The position numbers and the translations under genes were made by a program. Of a stretch of 22,673 nucleotides of DNA, positions 8,429 to 16,809 are shown piece after piece (within the stretch, counting starts at the first letter, position 1; the number at the start of each line of letters is the position of its first letter). The notes under the pieces were generated by a model. The model made no database searches and had not been told where the DNA came from. It saw nothing but the letters and a program-made list of their open reading frames with translations. The stretch comes from Bacteroidia bacterium (GTDB taxonomy: Bacteria > Bacteroidota > Bacteroidia > Bacteroidales > CAJPTX01). Location of the stretch: the NCBI GenBank assembly GCA_905373665.1, contig CAJPTV010000022.1, forward strand, positions 1 to 22,673, given 5' to 3'.

Positions 8429-8465
8429 CACGCGCCCTCCCCACAGACTGTGGAGAAGGCGCGTG
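8429..8465 (-). terminator. GC-rich hairpin downstream of the AT-rich lipoprotein gene
   Basis: Arms 8429-8446 and 8448-8465 pair at 16 of 18 positions around a single central base, so a few central pairs must open to form the loop. The hairpin starts 30 bp beyond the lipoprotein stop codon. No U-tract follows on the minus strand, so it is either a weak terminator or an mRNA 3'-end protecting structure. Confidence 0.5.
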
Positions 8466-8494
8466 CGTTATTCTTTGCTCGCTAGAGCGAGAGA

Positions 8495-9397
8495 CTACTT
8501 CTTTGCCTTGTAAGAGAACTCGATGCAACCTCTACCCTTCTTTCGTGTAGAATTTTCTTCCTTATCTACCTTGGTAATCTTAAGGATATACACCTCAGCA
8601 TCCTTAACAGCTACGTAAATATTACCAACAACAACATCAGAAACGGTAGTGCTAGGACTTGCGGCATTGAAAGCAGTTTTTGCATCTGCCACAGTAACCT
8701 TGTCATAGTCAACAGTAACCTTTGCAAACTTAGTTCCATTACCTGTTTTGTCTACACTCGTAACCTTATCAGAGCTCCAACCTGCTACGAAATCCGTTTC
8801 TTTACCCGTAGACGTATTTATCATATAAAAATCAGCCTGCTTCCCAGTTTCTACAGAAACGGGCTTACCATTCTTAAGGTCAAACGCACCCTCCTTTCTA
8901 CCATTTACATGGTTGACGGCACCGTCCTTTTGTGCACCCCAACCTGTTTCTGCTGGAGGATTATCATTACCACCTGGTGTAGTACCACCGAAGTTAAACT
9001 TTACACTGATAGTATTCTCACCCTTCTCGCTATCCACTGCCTTAAAAGTGATCACCCCCTTGGTCTTGTCCGCTGGAATCTTTGCTTCTGCAAAATGACC
9101 TTGAAAATGCGAGTCTACCTTCTTAAGATCATCGATCTTCCCCTTGTTCTCACCAGCAGCTGGATCATAAGTAACAGAGTAAGTAAGCTCTGTAATCTTC
9201 AACCCATCACCTGGAGTAACACGTATTTCGAGTGGGAATACGGTTCGACTTGTAAGTTCTGCAGTAATATTCTTACCGTCCTTGTCATTCACAACAAACT
9301 TAGGAGGATTCTTTGCCTTATCATCCTTCTTACAAGACGTGAAAGCCAAGAGGCTCACACCTGCTAGCGCCAAAAGCGCATACTTTCCAAAATTCAT
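8495..9397 (-). CDS. Hypothetical surface lipoprotein, AT-rich gene
   Basis: A 300-residue protein of unknown function. The N-terminus MNFGKYALLALAG followed by the lipobox FTSC (Cys near residue 22) and KKDDK is a typical Bacteroidota lipoprotein start; the acidic/Lys residues after the Cys could favour surface export. Residues about 35-135 look like a beta-sandwich domain; a Gly/Pro/Asn linker (GGTTPGGNDNPP) leads to a second domain with alternating strand-like segments (FYMINTSTG, VAVKDAEVYILKITKV) ending EFSYKAKK. I do not recognise the family. Codon use and base composition are AT-richer than neighbours (one 60-base line near 8581 is about 37% GC), which suggests transfer. It has its own promoter with an unusual palindromic region and lies between two copies of an ATPase gene. 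Confidence 0.8.
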   Translation of the reverse strand: MNFGKYALLALAGVSLLAFTSCKKDDKAKNPPKFVVNDKDGKNITAELTSRTVFPLEIRVTPGDGLKITELTYSVTYDPAAGENKGKIDDLKKVDSHFQGHFAEAKIPADKTKGVITFKAVDSEKGENTISVKFNFGGTTPGGNDNPPAETGWGAQKDGAVNHVNGRKEGAFDLKNGKPVSVETGKQADFYMINTSTGKETDFVAGWSSDKVTSVDKTGNGTKFAKVTVDYDKVTVADAKTAFNAASPSTTVSDVVVGNIYVAVKDAEVYILKITKVDKEENSTRKKGRGCIEFSYKAKK

Positions 9398-9438
9398 CCT
9401 TACTACTGTTTATGTGTTTGGTTAAAAAGCCTTTTTCT

Positions 9439-9484
9439 CAAATTGGTGACAGCACCCTTGCGCCACCAATTTGGTGCAAAGATA
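9439..9484 (-). promoter_or_regulatory. Promoter with palindromic operator/leader hairpin of the AT-rich lipoprotein gene
   Basis: TATCTTTG on the minus strand (9477-9484) is an exact -7 box. Directly beside it, 9464-9476 is a 13-bp palindrome, CACCAATTTGGTG, and a third TTGGTG half-site lies at 9443-9448. The first and last sites also form a 10-bp perfect inverted repeat (9439-9448 with 9464-9473) whose outer edge falls on the predicted transcription start near 9473, so the mRNA could begin with a stem-loop. The leader is about 76 nt, far longer than for most genes here. The remaining gap, 9485-9692, holds only a run of nine A's (near 9597) and nothing else I can name. Confidence 0.6.
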
Positions 9485-9692
9485 TACCTTATTCTCTTAC
9501 GACCGATCCAAAATCACTAGGTATTTTCTGCAATCACCGTTCAAAATCCATGAAGACACGACCCTACGGGGGCAAATGAGCTTTTCCTAAGCATCAAAAA
9601 AAAAGTCGCTCCCCTCCACCTTTCCTTCACAGACATAGCAATAACGCTACAGAGCTGGGCGATATTGTGTATCGTCGTTGCAACGTTCCCCA

Positions 9693-11312
9693 TCATCGGA
9701 CAAGCACCTCTTCCCGCCATGCCTCAATATTGCGCTTCCGTTCGTTGAAACTTACCCCCACCAAGTGTACTGTGCGCGGATCTGCTGCAAACGGCGTGGC
9801 ATACCCCTGTGCCTTGATCTGTGCGATAGCATCGTCGGGCGTCCCTGCGCTCGTGACCTTAAACTCAAAAATATAGATATGTTGGGGCATCTCCACAACC
9901 ATATCGACACGCCCCGTGGCGCAAACTACCTCAACGTGCGTGTACTGCACAAAAAGACGAAAGATGAGGTAGAAGACCGTCTGGTAATACTGTTCGCGCA
10001 GGTTCTGCCCTTTCTTGTTGCGCGGCAGGTTGCCGTAGGGGATGCCCGCCAAGAGCCCCTCGATTTGCTTCATGACACCAGCGAGGTTACCTGCTTTCAA
10101 ATCCCGATAAATCACCTTGACAGAAACATTGGCATCGGAAAACGAGAGCGCGATATAAGCTGGTAACAAATTCTTTAGAAACGCATTACGCACCTCCTCG
10201 TTAGGATACCCTAGGAGGTAACTCGTCTCATCGGGGAGTCGCTCCTTGATGGTCAAATACCCAGACTGAAAGAGCAAGGGAATCGGATTGTCGTCATTCA
10301 CCCGAAAATCTTGTAGCGCAGCGCTATCGATCTCCTTGTTTTCTAGATCTGGGACAAAATAGCGCAGGCGTAGAAGATACTTCACGAGAAAGGTCGGCGT
10401 GGCGGTAGCGAACCAGTAATCCCCCAAACACCTATCACGTAGCGCCTTCAACACACTAAAGGGGTTATAAACACTCTCCCCATCTTCGCTAAAACGATAG
10501 CCGTCATACTTCTTCTTCAAGCGCGCGAGCGTCTCTTCGTAAGAGACGTTCAGCTTCTCGGTCAAGAGGGTTAACTCGGGAGCAAAATTCGCTTCTAGTT
10601 CCGCCTCAGTAAAACCACAAATAGCGGAAAAGTCAGAGACCATGCTAATGTCGTCCAAGTTATTGAGCCCGCTAAAGATGCTCACCTTGCTAAACTTGGT
10701 AACGCCCGTCAGGAAAGCAAACTGAATATGCGCGTCGCTCCCCTTTAGCACCGAATAAAAGCCATGCAAGATCTCTCGAAAGCGTTCGTGCAACTCGGGC
10801 GTATGCATGGTGTCAATGAGCGGTTTGTCATACTCATCGATTAAGATGACCGCCTTCCTATTAGTCTTTTTATAGGCACGACGTACAAGACCGCGGAAAC
10901 GGGAATAGAAATCCTTTTCTGAAGAACGAGACTCATACACTTCTTCCCATTGCACCAAGAGATCATTAAGAAGAATCTCAAGACTGCTCGGCTCTTGGTA
11001 ATTGCTGTCGTTGAGATTGATGTGAAAGACGGGGTGCTCCTCCCACGCGGGGCGTCCTTGGCGACGTGCCATTTCTTCCTCAGCTTGTTCTATATAAAGC
11101 CCTTTGAAAAGAGCTTTCTGCCCTTCGAAGTAAGCCTTAAGTGTAGAGAGGAAGAGGCTTTTACCGAAACGGCGCGGGCGGCTGAGGAAAATAAAACGAC
11201 CAAACTGGGAGAGCTGCTCTATGTAATGGGTTTTATCAACATAGAGTTCTCCGTTGCTACGCAACGCTTCGAAACTCTGTGAGCCTATTGGCAATTTGCG
11301 AAACTCTTCCAT
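9693..11312 (-). CDS. AAA-ATPase-like protein with C-terminal PD-(D/E)XK nuclease-fold domain
   Basis: A 539-residue protein of the AAA-ATPase_like (PF09820) plus PDDEXK_9 (PF08011) architecture. Visible parts: N-terminal YVDKTHYIEQL and SRPRRFGKSLFLSTL (P-loop-like, residues about 43-57), Walker-B-like AVILIDEYDKPLID (about 153-166), and a C-terminal nuclease-fold signature, RVDMVVEM followed by IYIFEFKV (D, then E-x-K). Such genes are multi-copy in Bacteroidota and their role is not established; mobile-element or defence functions have been suggested only from the domain mix. An internally deleted paralogue lies 1.4 kb downstream at 7894-8304. ATG 11312 sits about 30 nt below a -7 box. All motifs look intact, so the gene is probably functional. 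Confidence 0.88.
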   Translation of the reverse strand: MEEFRKLPIGSQSFEALRSNGELYVDKTHYIEQLSQFGRFIFLSRPRRFGKSLFLSTLKAYFEGQKALFKGLYIEQAEEEMARRQGRPAWEEHPVFHINLNDSNYQEPSSLEILLNDLLVQWEEVYESRSSEKDFYSRFRGLVRRAYKKTNRKAVILIDEYDKPLIDTMHTPELHERFREILHGFYSVLKGSDAHIQFAFLTGVTKFSKVSIFSGLNNLDDISMVSDFSAICGFTEAELEANFAPELTLLTEKLNVSYEETLARLKKKYDGYRFSEDGESVYNPFSVLKALRDRCLGDYWFATATPTFLVKYLLRLRYFVPDLENKEIDSAALQDFRVNDDNPIPLLFQSGYLTIKERLPDETSYLLGYPNEEVRNAFLKNLLPAYIALSFSDANVSVKVIYRDLKAGNLAGVMKQIEGLLAGIPYGNLPRNKKGQNLREQYYQTVFYLIFRLFVQYTHVEVVCATGRVDMVVEMPQHIYIFEFKVTSAGTPDDAIAQIKAQGYATPFAADPRTVHLVGVSFNERKRNIEAWREEVLVR

Positions 11313-11342
11313 TACTTTTGCTTAGTTAGGTTGTAGTTGGGG

Positions 11343-11373
11343 TAAAGATAATAAAAAGAATGCCAATATGCAA
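11343..11373 (-). promoter_or_regulatory. Promoter of the intact AAA-ATPase-like gene
   Basis: On the minus strand, TTGC (11370-11373), 19 bp, then TATCTTTA (11343-11350). The last base of the -7 box departs from TAnnTTTG, exactly as in the deleted paralogue. It lies between the rlmB stop (11376) and ATG 11312. Confidence 0.5.
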
Positions 11374-11375
11374 GG

Positions 11376-12167
11376 CTATGATTCCTCCCTTTGCGCCTCG
11401 ATGGCGTAGAGTAAAATCCCCGCAGCGACCGACACGTTGAGCGAGCTAATCTGCCCATGAAGCGGGATGCGCAACGTCTCGTCACACAGCCGCAAGAGCT
11501 CGTCGGGGACGCCCGTCCCCTCATCTCCCAAAATCAGCGCAAGCGGTCCGCCCAGTGCAGCTTTCGCATAATAGGTCTCGCCATATTCGGTCGCAGCCAC
11601 AAGGCGCAAGCCACTCTCTTTCAGATAACGACACGTCTGTACGAGACTCTGCGTACGACAAACAGGGAAATGAGCCAATGCGCCCGCACTCGTCTTCACC
11701 GCATCGGCATTGATCTGCGCCCCCCCCTGCATCGGCATCACCAAAGCATGCGCTCCGGCACACTCAGCCGTACGGACAATTGCCCCAAGGTTACGCACAT
11801 CGGTAATCCCCCCCGCTACCACAATAAGCGGTTCCTCGCCGTGCTCAAAAAGCGAGGGAATAATCCACTCAATCTTTTGATACTCTATCGGCGAGCGAAA
11901 AGCCACTGCCCCCTGATGTGTCCGACTCCCGAGGCGAATAAACCACTCTGTGGGGACGTGCTGCACGGGGATACCCCGTTCCCTTGCTCTCCGCAAAATG
12001 AGAGGGATCTGCTCGCCCGTCAGCCCCTTACGCAACACAATCCGCTCGAGCTCCTGCCCCGCATCGAGCGCCTCCATAATGGGGTGAAGACCGTAGAGAA
12101 TCTCTGCCGAGATGCGCTTCTGATGGTAAAAGCGCGGTGCGGGGGCTTTATTCGACCAATCCTTCAT
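11376..12167 (-). CDS. rlmB: 23S rRNA 2'-O-methyltransferase of the SpoU/TrmH family (RlmB-like)
   Basis: A 263-residue SAM-dependent ribose methyltransferase, by family modifying G2251 of 23S rRNA in the peptidyl-transferase P-loop. An N-terminal substrate-binding domain (ILYGLHPIMEAL, residues about 23-95) precedes the knotted SPOUT domain with motif 1 (GGITDVRNLGAIVRTAECAG, 119-138, with R125/N126), motif 2 (LALILGDEGTGV, with E216) and motif 3 (IPLHGQISSLNVSVAAGILL). Length and motifs are standard. Its ATG lies 20 bp inside the upstream ABC-F gene, so the two are co-transcribed and perhaps translationally coupled; both act on or near the ribosome. The specificity (RlmB rather than TrmH or another SpoU enzyme) is inferred from the N-terminal domain. 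Confidence 0.85.
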   Translation of the reverse strand: MKDWSNKAPAPRFYHQKRISAEILYGLHPIMEALDAGQELERIVLRKGLTGEQIPLILRRARERGIPVQHVPTEWFIRLGSRTHQGAVAFRSPIEYQKIEWIIPSLFEHGEEPLIVVAGGITDVRNLGAIVRTAECAGAHALVMPMQGGAQINADAVKTSAGALAHFPVCRTQSLVQTCRYLKESGLRLVAATEYGETYYAKAALGGPLALILGDEGTGVPDELLRLCDETLRIPLHGQISSLNVSVAAGILLYAIEAQREES

Positions 12168-14121
12168 TTTCTACAATCTCCAGTTCGTAACTCTCTTCTT
12201 CCCACTGTTTTAAGAGCTTTTGGTTCTGTGCCTGCACCTGCTCATACTCCTGCACGAGCGCCTTAGGGTCAGTGCGTTCGTCGAGTTGAGCCATTTTGTT
12301 TTCCAAAGCCTTAAGTTGCGACTCGGTAGCGGCGATTTGCTCTTCCAGCTTCGCAATGCTGCGGCGTCGCTTATTCAGCTCATTCTCATACTGTTTTCGC
12401 TGCTTCCAACGGTCGCCTCCTCCCTTCTCTGGGGTGGTCTTCTCAGGGCTTTTAGTTGCTTGCGCAACGCCCTTCTGCCCCCCTCCTTTTTGGTTCAGCT
12501 CTTCCAGCCCTCCGAGGCGTCGCCGCTCTAGGAAAGCGTTGATGCCGCCCAAATGCTGATGCACCCGCCCGTGAGAGAACTCATAGACGGTTTCGACGAG
12601 CCCGTCGAGAAAATCGCGGTCGTGCGAGACGAGGATCAGCGTGCCGTTATACTTCAAAAGCGCCTGTTTGAGCACATCCTTGGCCTGCATATCGAGGTGG
12701 TTGGTCGGCTCGTCGAGAATAAGCAGGTTGTAAGGACGGAGCATCAACTTAGCCATCGCAAGCCGATTACGCTCCCCTCCCGAAAGCACCGAGACCTTTT
12801 TGTCAATATCCTCCCCTCGGAAAAGAAAAGCGGCTAGGATGTCACGGATCTTGGTGCGGATGTCGCCCGTCGCGACCTCGTCGATGGTGTCATAGACCGT
12901 CCGTTCGGGGTTTAGCACCGCCTTTTGGTTTTGTGCAAAATAGCCTGTCAAGACATTATGCCCCACCTTTAGCTCGCCCGCCTCGTAGGGCAACTCTCCC
13001 TGTATGATGCGCGCCATGGTGGTCTTCCCCTCTCCGTTTCGTCCGACGAAAGCCACTTTCTCCCCCCGACGAATGGCAAACGAAGCATCGCTAAAAATGA
13101 GGTGGTCGCCGAACTGCTTGCGCACGTCCTTAGACTCCACCACCACATCGCCCGAGCGGGGCGCCTCTGGAAAACGAAGGTGAATCTGCGAACGATCCTC
13201 CTCTTCGACCTCAATCAGTTCGAGCTTTTCGAGCTGTTTGATACGTGCCTGCACTTGGTTAGACTTGGTGGGTTTGTAACGGAAGCGCTCGATGAAATCC
13301 TGTGTTTTTTCGATAAACTCCTGCTGGTTTTCAAAGGCAGCCAACTGTTGTGCCCGCTGCTCTGCGCGCAACTCCTTAAACTTCGAGTAGGGGGCATTGA
13401 ACGTATAGGCATGTCCGAGCGAGAGTTCCACGGTTTTGGTAGTTACGGTGTCGAGAAAACGCCGGTCGTGCGATATGAGGATGAGCCCCCCCCGATACTC
13501 TTTCAAATAGTCCTCTAGCCACTGGATAGACTCAATATCGAGGTGATTGGTCGGCTCGTCGAGAAGTAGCAAGTCTGCCCCAGCCAAAAGGATCTTAGCC
13601 AACTCGACGCGCATGCGCCACCCGCCGCTCAAGATCGAGGTCGGTTGCTCAAACTGTTCGCGTTCAAACCCGAGTCCGAGCAGAGTCTGTTCGGCTTGAG
13701 CCTCCTGTTGCGCACCGCCCATGAGGTGGTGTCTTTCGGTGAGTTCGCCAAGGCGCACCGCCATCTCCGTGGCTTCTTCCGCATCCTTGTACTTCCCCTC
13801 CTGCAACAGGGTATCGAGGTGTTCGATTTTCGCTTCGAGGGCTTTCAACTCTCCGAATGCAGAGAGCGTTTCCTCGAGGATCGATCGCGTATCGCGGTAA
13901 GCGATGTGCTGTGCTAGGTGTCCGATAGCCAGATCTGCCCCTCTTGCCACAATCCCTTCAGAGGGCTCGAGCTCGCCGCAAATCACACGGAAAAGGGTAC
14001 TCTTCCCCGTACCGTTGCGCCCCACGAGCCCGATGCGGTCTCTCGCCCCAATCAGAAGCGAGATGTCTGAAAAGAGCTCCTCGCCTTGGAAGCGTACGCC
14101 GACGTGATCGAGTGATATCAT
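12148..14121 (-). CDS. ABC-F family ATPase
   Basis: A 657-residue soluble protein with two ABC ATPase domains and no membrane segments. NBD1 has Walker A GRNGTGKST (34-42), signature LSGGWRMRVELAKIL and Walker B LLLLDEPTNHLD; NBD2 has GRNGEGKTT, LSGGERNRLAMAKLML and LLILDEPTNHLD. Between them is the charged ABC-F linker that reaches toward the P-site tRNA (FIERFRYKPTKSNQ region), and the C-terminus is a Lys/Glu/Gln-rich coiled coil (about 560-650). ABC-F proteins act on ribosomes (translation factors or antibiotic protection). I cannot assign it to EttA, Uup, YdiF or a resistance type from sequence alone. The frame extends to a TTG at 14145, but that codon lies inside the -7 box, so ATG 14121 is used. 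Confidence 0.9.
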   Translation of the reverse strand: MISLDHVGVRFQGEELFSDISLLIGARDRIGLVGRNGTGKSTLFRVICGELEPSEGIVARGADLAIGHLAQHIAYRDTRSILEETLSAFGELKALEAKIEHLDTLLQEGKYKDAEEATEMAVRLGELTERHHLMGGAQQEAQAEQTLLGLGFEREQFEQPTSILSGGWRMRVELAKILLAGADLLLLDEPTNHLDIESIQWLEDYLKEYRGGLILISHDRRFLDTVTTKTVELSLGHAYTFNAPYSKFKELRAEQRAQQLAAFENQQEFIEKTQDFIERFRYKPTKSNQVQARIKQLEKLELIEVEEEDRSQIHLRFPEAPRSGDVVVESKDVRKQFGDHLIFSDASFAIRRGEKVAFVGRNGEGKTTMARIIQGELPYEAGELKVGHNVLTGYFAQNQKAVLNPERTVYDTIDEVATGDIRTKIRDILAAFLFRGEDIDKKVSVLSGGERNRLAMAKLMLRPYNLLILDEPTNHLDMQAKDVLKQALLKYNGTLILVSHDRDFLDGLVETVYEFSHGRVHQHLGGINAFLERRRLGGLEELNQKGGGQKGVAQATKSPEKTTPEKGGGDRWKQRKQYENELNKRRRSIAKLEEQIAATESQLKALENKMAQLDERTDPKALVQEYEQVQAQNQKLLKQWEEESYELEIVENEGLVE

Positions 14122-14142
14122 AGAGTCTTTTGCTTTAGGGTG

Positions 14143-14150
14143 CAAAGGTA
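14143..14150 (-). promoter_or_regulatory. Promoter -7 box of the ABC-F/rlmB operon
   Basis: Minus-strand TACCTTTG is an exact TAnnTTTG match. It predicts transcription from about 14139 and a leader of about 17 nt to ATG 14121, which rules out the in-frame TTG at 14145. No convincing -33 box is seen. Confidence 0.6.
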
Positions 14151-14208
14151 GAGAAAATTAAGGGGGCAGCGCTGTTCGACAATCCGAACACTCTTATTCG
14201 TCGTTAAA

Positions 14209-14250
14209 TAAAAGAAGCCACCTAGGTATCCTAAGTGGCTTCTTTATTTT
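14209..14250 (-). terminator. Strong terminator after htpG
   Basis: AAAGAAGCCAC (14210-14220) pairs with GTGGCTTCTTT (14234-14244), and the stem can extend inward through CCTAGG/CTAAG with one mismatch. T-rich tracts follow in both directions (TTTATTT on the minus strand, TTTATTTT on the plus strand). It begins 20 bp beyond the htpG stop and separates htpG from the ABC-F operon. Confidence 0.85.
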
Positions 14251-14270
14251 CTAGCGGCGAACCTCCCCCC

Positions 14271-16325
14271 CTACATCAACTCCGCACTCCGACGTACGAA
14301 CTTCGCGAGGGCTTCGCCCTTGAGCATGTTGTTAGCCAAGAGCGCCAAGTCGATGAGCTGCTGCGCCAGCGCATTGTGCGAACCATGAGCTCGGCAAAGC
14401 GCCGTACGCTCCTCGGCAATCATGTCGAGCCCCTCGTGAATCCGCTTGTGTTCGCTCTTCTCCTCCTCTGATTGATCTTTTTCCTCCTTAGCGCCGACCT
14501 TCTCCTCAAAAGCCTTTTCCTCGTCGCGCAGCGGCTTTTCGCGCTCATCTAGTGCAGCGAGTTGCCCACCGAGCGCCTCCTGCGCCTCACGCGTCAGACG
14601 CTCTACCAACGGGTGCGCCGTATTGAGCACGATGTTCACGCGGTCTGGGAAGCTGGCAAACATGTTGTACTGCGGACTCATCTGTGCCATGTCGCGCATC
14701 CGTCGCATAAACTCACTTTGTGTCACCACGGCTGGCAAGGCATCTGCGCCGAGGTCCTCCAACGAAACCGAGAACCCCGTCCTCTGGTCAAGAGCCCCAT
14801 CCATCAGCGAGGTGAGCATCTTCTGCTCTGCCTCGGAAAGCGTCACGACGCGCTCTTCGCCTTTCTCTATCAGCTTATCCAGCGTATCAGAATCTACGCG
14901 GACGAACTGCACATCTTTCAGCTTCTGCTCGAGGAAGTTCACCACGTGCGAGTCTAACTGTCCGCCCATCTGTAAGACATTGTAGCCACGCCCCTTTGCC
15001 CCTTCGATATAACTCCACTGCTGTTCGGGGTCGGTGGTGTAGAGGTAGACCGTCTTACCGTCGCGATTCTTTTGTGCCTCTTCCACAGCCTTTTGATACT
15101 CCTCGTAGGTGTAGAACTTGCCGTCAACATCCTTCAAAAGGGCAAACTTCTCGGCACGCTCCCAGAACTTCTCGTTAGAGATAGAACCGTAGTCGACAAA
15201 GAGCTTCAAATCGTCCCACTTGGCCTCGTAAGCGGCGCGATCTTCCTTGAATATCTCCTCCAAGCGGTCTGCCACCTTCTTCGTGATGTGCGAGGAAATT
15301 TTCTTTACATTGCCGTCACTTTGCAGGTAACTACGCGAGACATTAAGCGGGATGTCGGGCGAATCGAGCACTCCGTGCAACACGGTAAGGAAGTCTGGCA
15401 CGACCCCTTCTACAGAGTCGGTCACAAAGACTTGGTTGCAATAGAGCTGGATACGGTTACGCTGGATGTCGAGGTTCGACTTTAGGCGTGGGAAGTAGAG
15501 AATCCCCGTGAGGTTAAACGGGTAATCTACATTGAGATGGATGTGAAAGAGCGGCTCTTCATGCCCAGGGAAGAGGTACTGGTAGAAGTGCTGATAGTCC
15601 TCTTCCTTGAGCTCTGATGGGCGCTTAGTCCACAGGGGCTCTTCCGAATTGATAATATTACGTTCGGTCGTTTCTACGCTCTTCCCATCCTTCCACTCGG
15701 TCTTAAAGCCGCAAGCGATAGGTACGGGCAAGAAACGACAATATTTGCGGAGCAGCTCCTCAATCTTAGCTTGTTCCGCAAACTCCTTACAGTCGGGGCT
15801 CAGGTGAAGGATGATATCCGTCCCGCGCTCGGTGCGTGTCCCTGGCGTCATGGTGTAGGAGGGGTCGCCTTCGCAGCTCCAGTGCACGGGCTCAGCCCCT
15901 TCTTGCCAAGAGAGCGTCTCGATCTCCACACGGTCGCTCACCATAAAGGCAGAATAAAAGCCAAGACCGAAATGCCCAATAATGCTAGCTTCCTTGTCCT
16001 TGAACTTAGCGAGGAACTCCTCTGCCCCTGAAAGTGCTATCTGGTTGATGTAGCGCTCGACCTCCTCGGCAGTCATCCCGAGCCCGCGGTCGCTCACTAC
16101 GAGGGTATTGGCTTCGGTGTCTAGACGCACCTCGATAGTCTCATCGCCCAACTCTCCCTTGAACTCACCAGCACGTGACAAGGTGCGCAACTTTTGCGTA
16201 GCATCCACGGCGTTCGCAATCAACTCGCGGAGAAAGATTTCATGATCGCTATAGAGGAACTTCTTGATAATTGGGAATATATTCTCTGAGGTAACGCCGA
16301 TCGCCCCGTTTTTCACACTACTCAT
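14271..16325 (-). CDS. htpG: Hsp90-family chaperone HtpG
   Basis: A 684-residue cytosolic ATP-dependent chaperone, full length for Bacteroidota HtpG. The N-terminal GHKL ATP-binding domain has the Bergerat motifs: LRELIANAVDA with catalytic E34 and N38, VSDRGLGMT with D79 and G83, and IIGHFGLGFYSAFMV in the ATP lid region, followed by GTDIILHL. The middle domain contains YPFNLTGILYFPR and NRIQLYCNQVFVTD; the C-terminal dimerisation domain holds a charged Glu/Lys stretch (EEKVGAKEEKDQSEEEKSEH) and ends AKFVRRSAELM. It is monocistronic, bounded by a terminator and a 484-bp divergent region. I found no clear TAnnTTTG box or CIRCE operator upstream, so any heat-shock control is not visible. Confidence 0.97.
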   Translation of the reverse strand: MSSVKNGAIGVTSENIFPIIKKFLYSDHEIFLRELIANAVDATQKLRTLSRAGEFKGELGDETIEVRLDTEANTLVVSDRGLGMTAEEVERYINQIALSGAEEFLAKFKDKEASIIGHFGLGFYSAFMVSDRVEIETLSWQEGAEPVHWSCEGDPSYTMTPGTRTERGTDIILHLSPDCKEFAEQAKIEELLRKYCRFLPVPIACGFKTEWKDGKSVETTERNIINSEEPLWTKRPSELKEEDYQHFYQYLFPGHEEPLFHIHLNVDYPFNLTGILYFPRLKSNLDIQRNRIQLYCNQVFVTDSVEGVVPDFLTVLHGVLDSPDIPLNVSRSYLQSDGNVKKISSHITKKVADRLEEIFKEDRAAYEAKWDDLKLFVDYGSISNEKFWERAEKFALLKDVDGKFYTYEEYQKAVEEAQKNRDGKTVYLYTTDPEQQWSYIEGAKGRGYNVLQMGGQLDSHVVNFLEQKLKDVQFVRVDSDTLDKLIEKGEERVVTLSEAEQKMLTSLMDGALDQRTGFSVSLEDLGADALPAVVTQSEFMRRMRDMAQMSPQYNMFASFPDRVNIVLNTAHPLVERLTREAQEALGGQLAALDEREKPLRDEEKAFEEKVGAKEEKDQSEEEKSEHKRIHEGLDMIAEERTALCRAHGSHNALAQQLIDLALLANNMLKGEALAKFVRRSAELM

Positions 16326-16541
16326 TTTCCTGCCTTTTTACAGTTACACTACCGCCCTCTTGTGCAAGCAGTGTGCCGAAAAGGCGCGCGTGACAAAATG
16401 ACACAAAAAGGAGCACAGGCAGCCCCTCCGCATCGCAAAAACCTCTTTACGTTTTCCTTAATTCCCCCCTCCTTTGCACACTGCAGAGCACGGGCAGCTG
16501 CACGCTGCTCAGTACATACGCAGCATCTGCCTAACGGGAAA

Positions 16542-16557
16542 TAGGTAAAATTACCTA
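16542..16557. promoter_or_regulatory. Perfect dyad, possible operator
   Basis: TAGGTAA-AA-TTACCTA is a perfect inverted repeat with 7-bp arms and a 2-bp centre. The small spacer fits protein binding better than an RNA hairpin. It lies 217 bp upstream of htpG and 253 bp upstream of the WbqC-family gene, so the target is unclear. Confidence 0.35.
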
Positions 16558-16797
16558 CCCTTTTTTCCCTCTTTAAGGGCGCAATTCTGCTGCGATTCGA
16601 CTATCTTTTTAGTCAAATCTTTTCTCATTGCTAAAGAAATTGAGGTTCTGAATTCCTAAATTTCAGTACAGTGGAGAACGTGGCACTATTGCACAACAAA
16701 GTGCTTTTATGGCAAGGCTTTCGAGCAACATTTGGCACTATCAAGCGCTAAGGGGGAGCGTACTGTGGGGGGGCGGCTCTTTGTTGCAACGGATGCG

Positions 16798-16805
16798 TAA
16801 CTTTG
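16798..16805 (+). promoter_or_regulatory. Promoter -7 box of the WbqC-family gene
   Basis: TAACTTTG matches TAnnTTTG exactly and ends only four bases before ATG 16810, so the transcript would start at or next to the start codon (leaderless or nearly so). A TTTG at 16780-16783 is only 14 bp upstream, shorter than the usual spacing. Confidence 0.55.
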
Positions 16806-16809
16806 CCGT

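Larger units (their letters stand above)
16326..16809. other. Non-coding divergent region between htpG and the WbqC-family gene
   Basis: This 484-bp region separates two divergent genes. I see no credible ORF: the 60-codon frame at 16362-16544 has no homology I recognise and no ribosome-binding or promoter context. It holds a 16-bp dyad at 16542-16557, followed by a pyrimidine tract (16558-16573), and a -7 box at its right end. No RNA gene was recognised. Confidence 0.6.

Noticed and set aside
9590..9620. Terminator at the run of nine A's (T's on the minus strand)
   Set aside because: No stable stem precedes the T-run on the minus strand.
9678..10166. 162-codon plus-strand frame
   Set aside because: Antisense to the conserved nuclease domain of the AAA-ATPase-like gene; no family resemblance.
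16362..16544. Small 60-codon gene upstream of htpG
   Set aside because: No promoter box, ribosome-binding site or familiar sequence; it fits a chance frame in GC-rich DNA.
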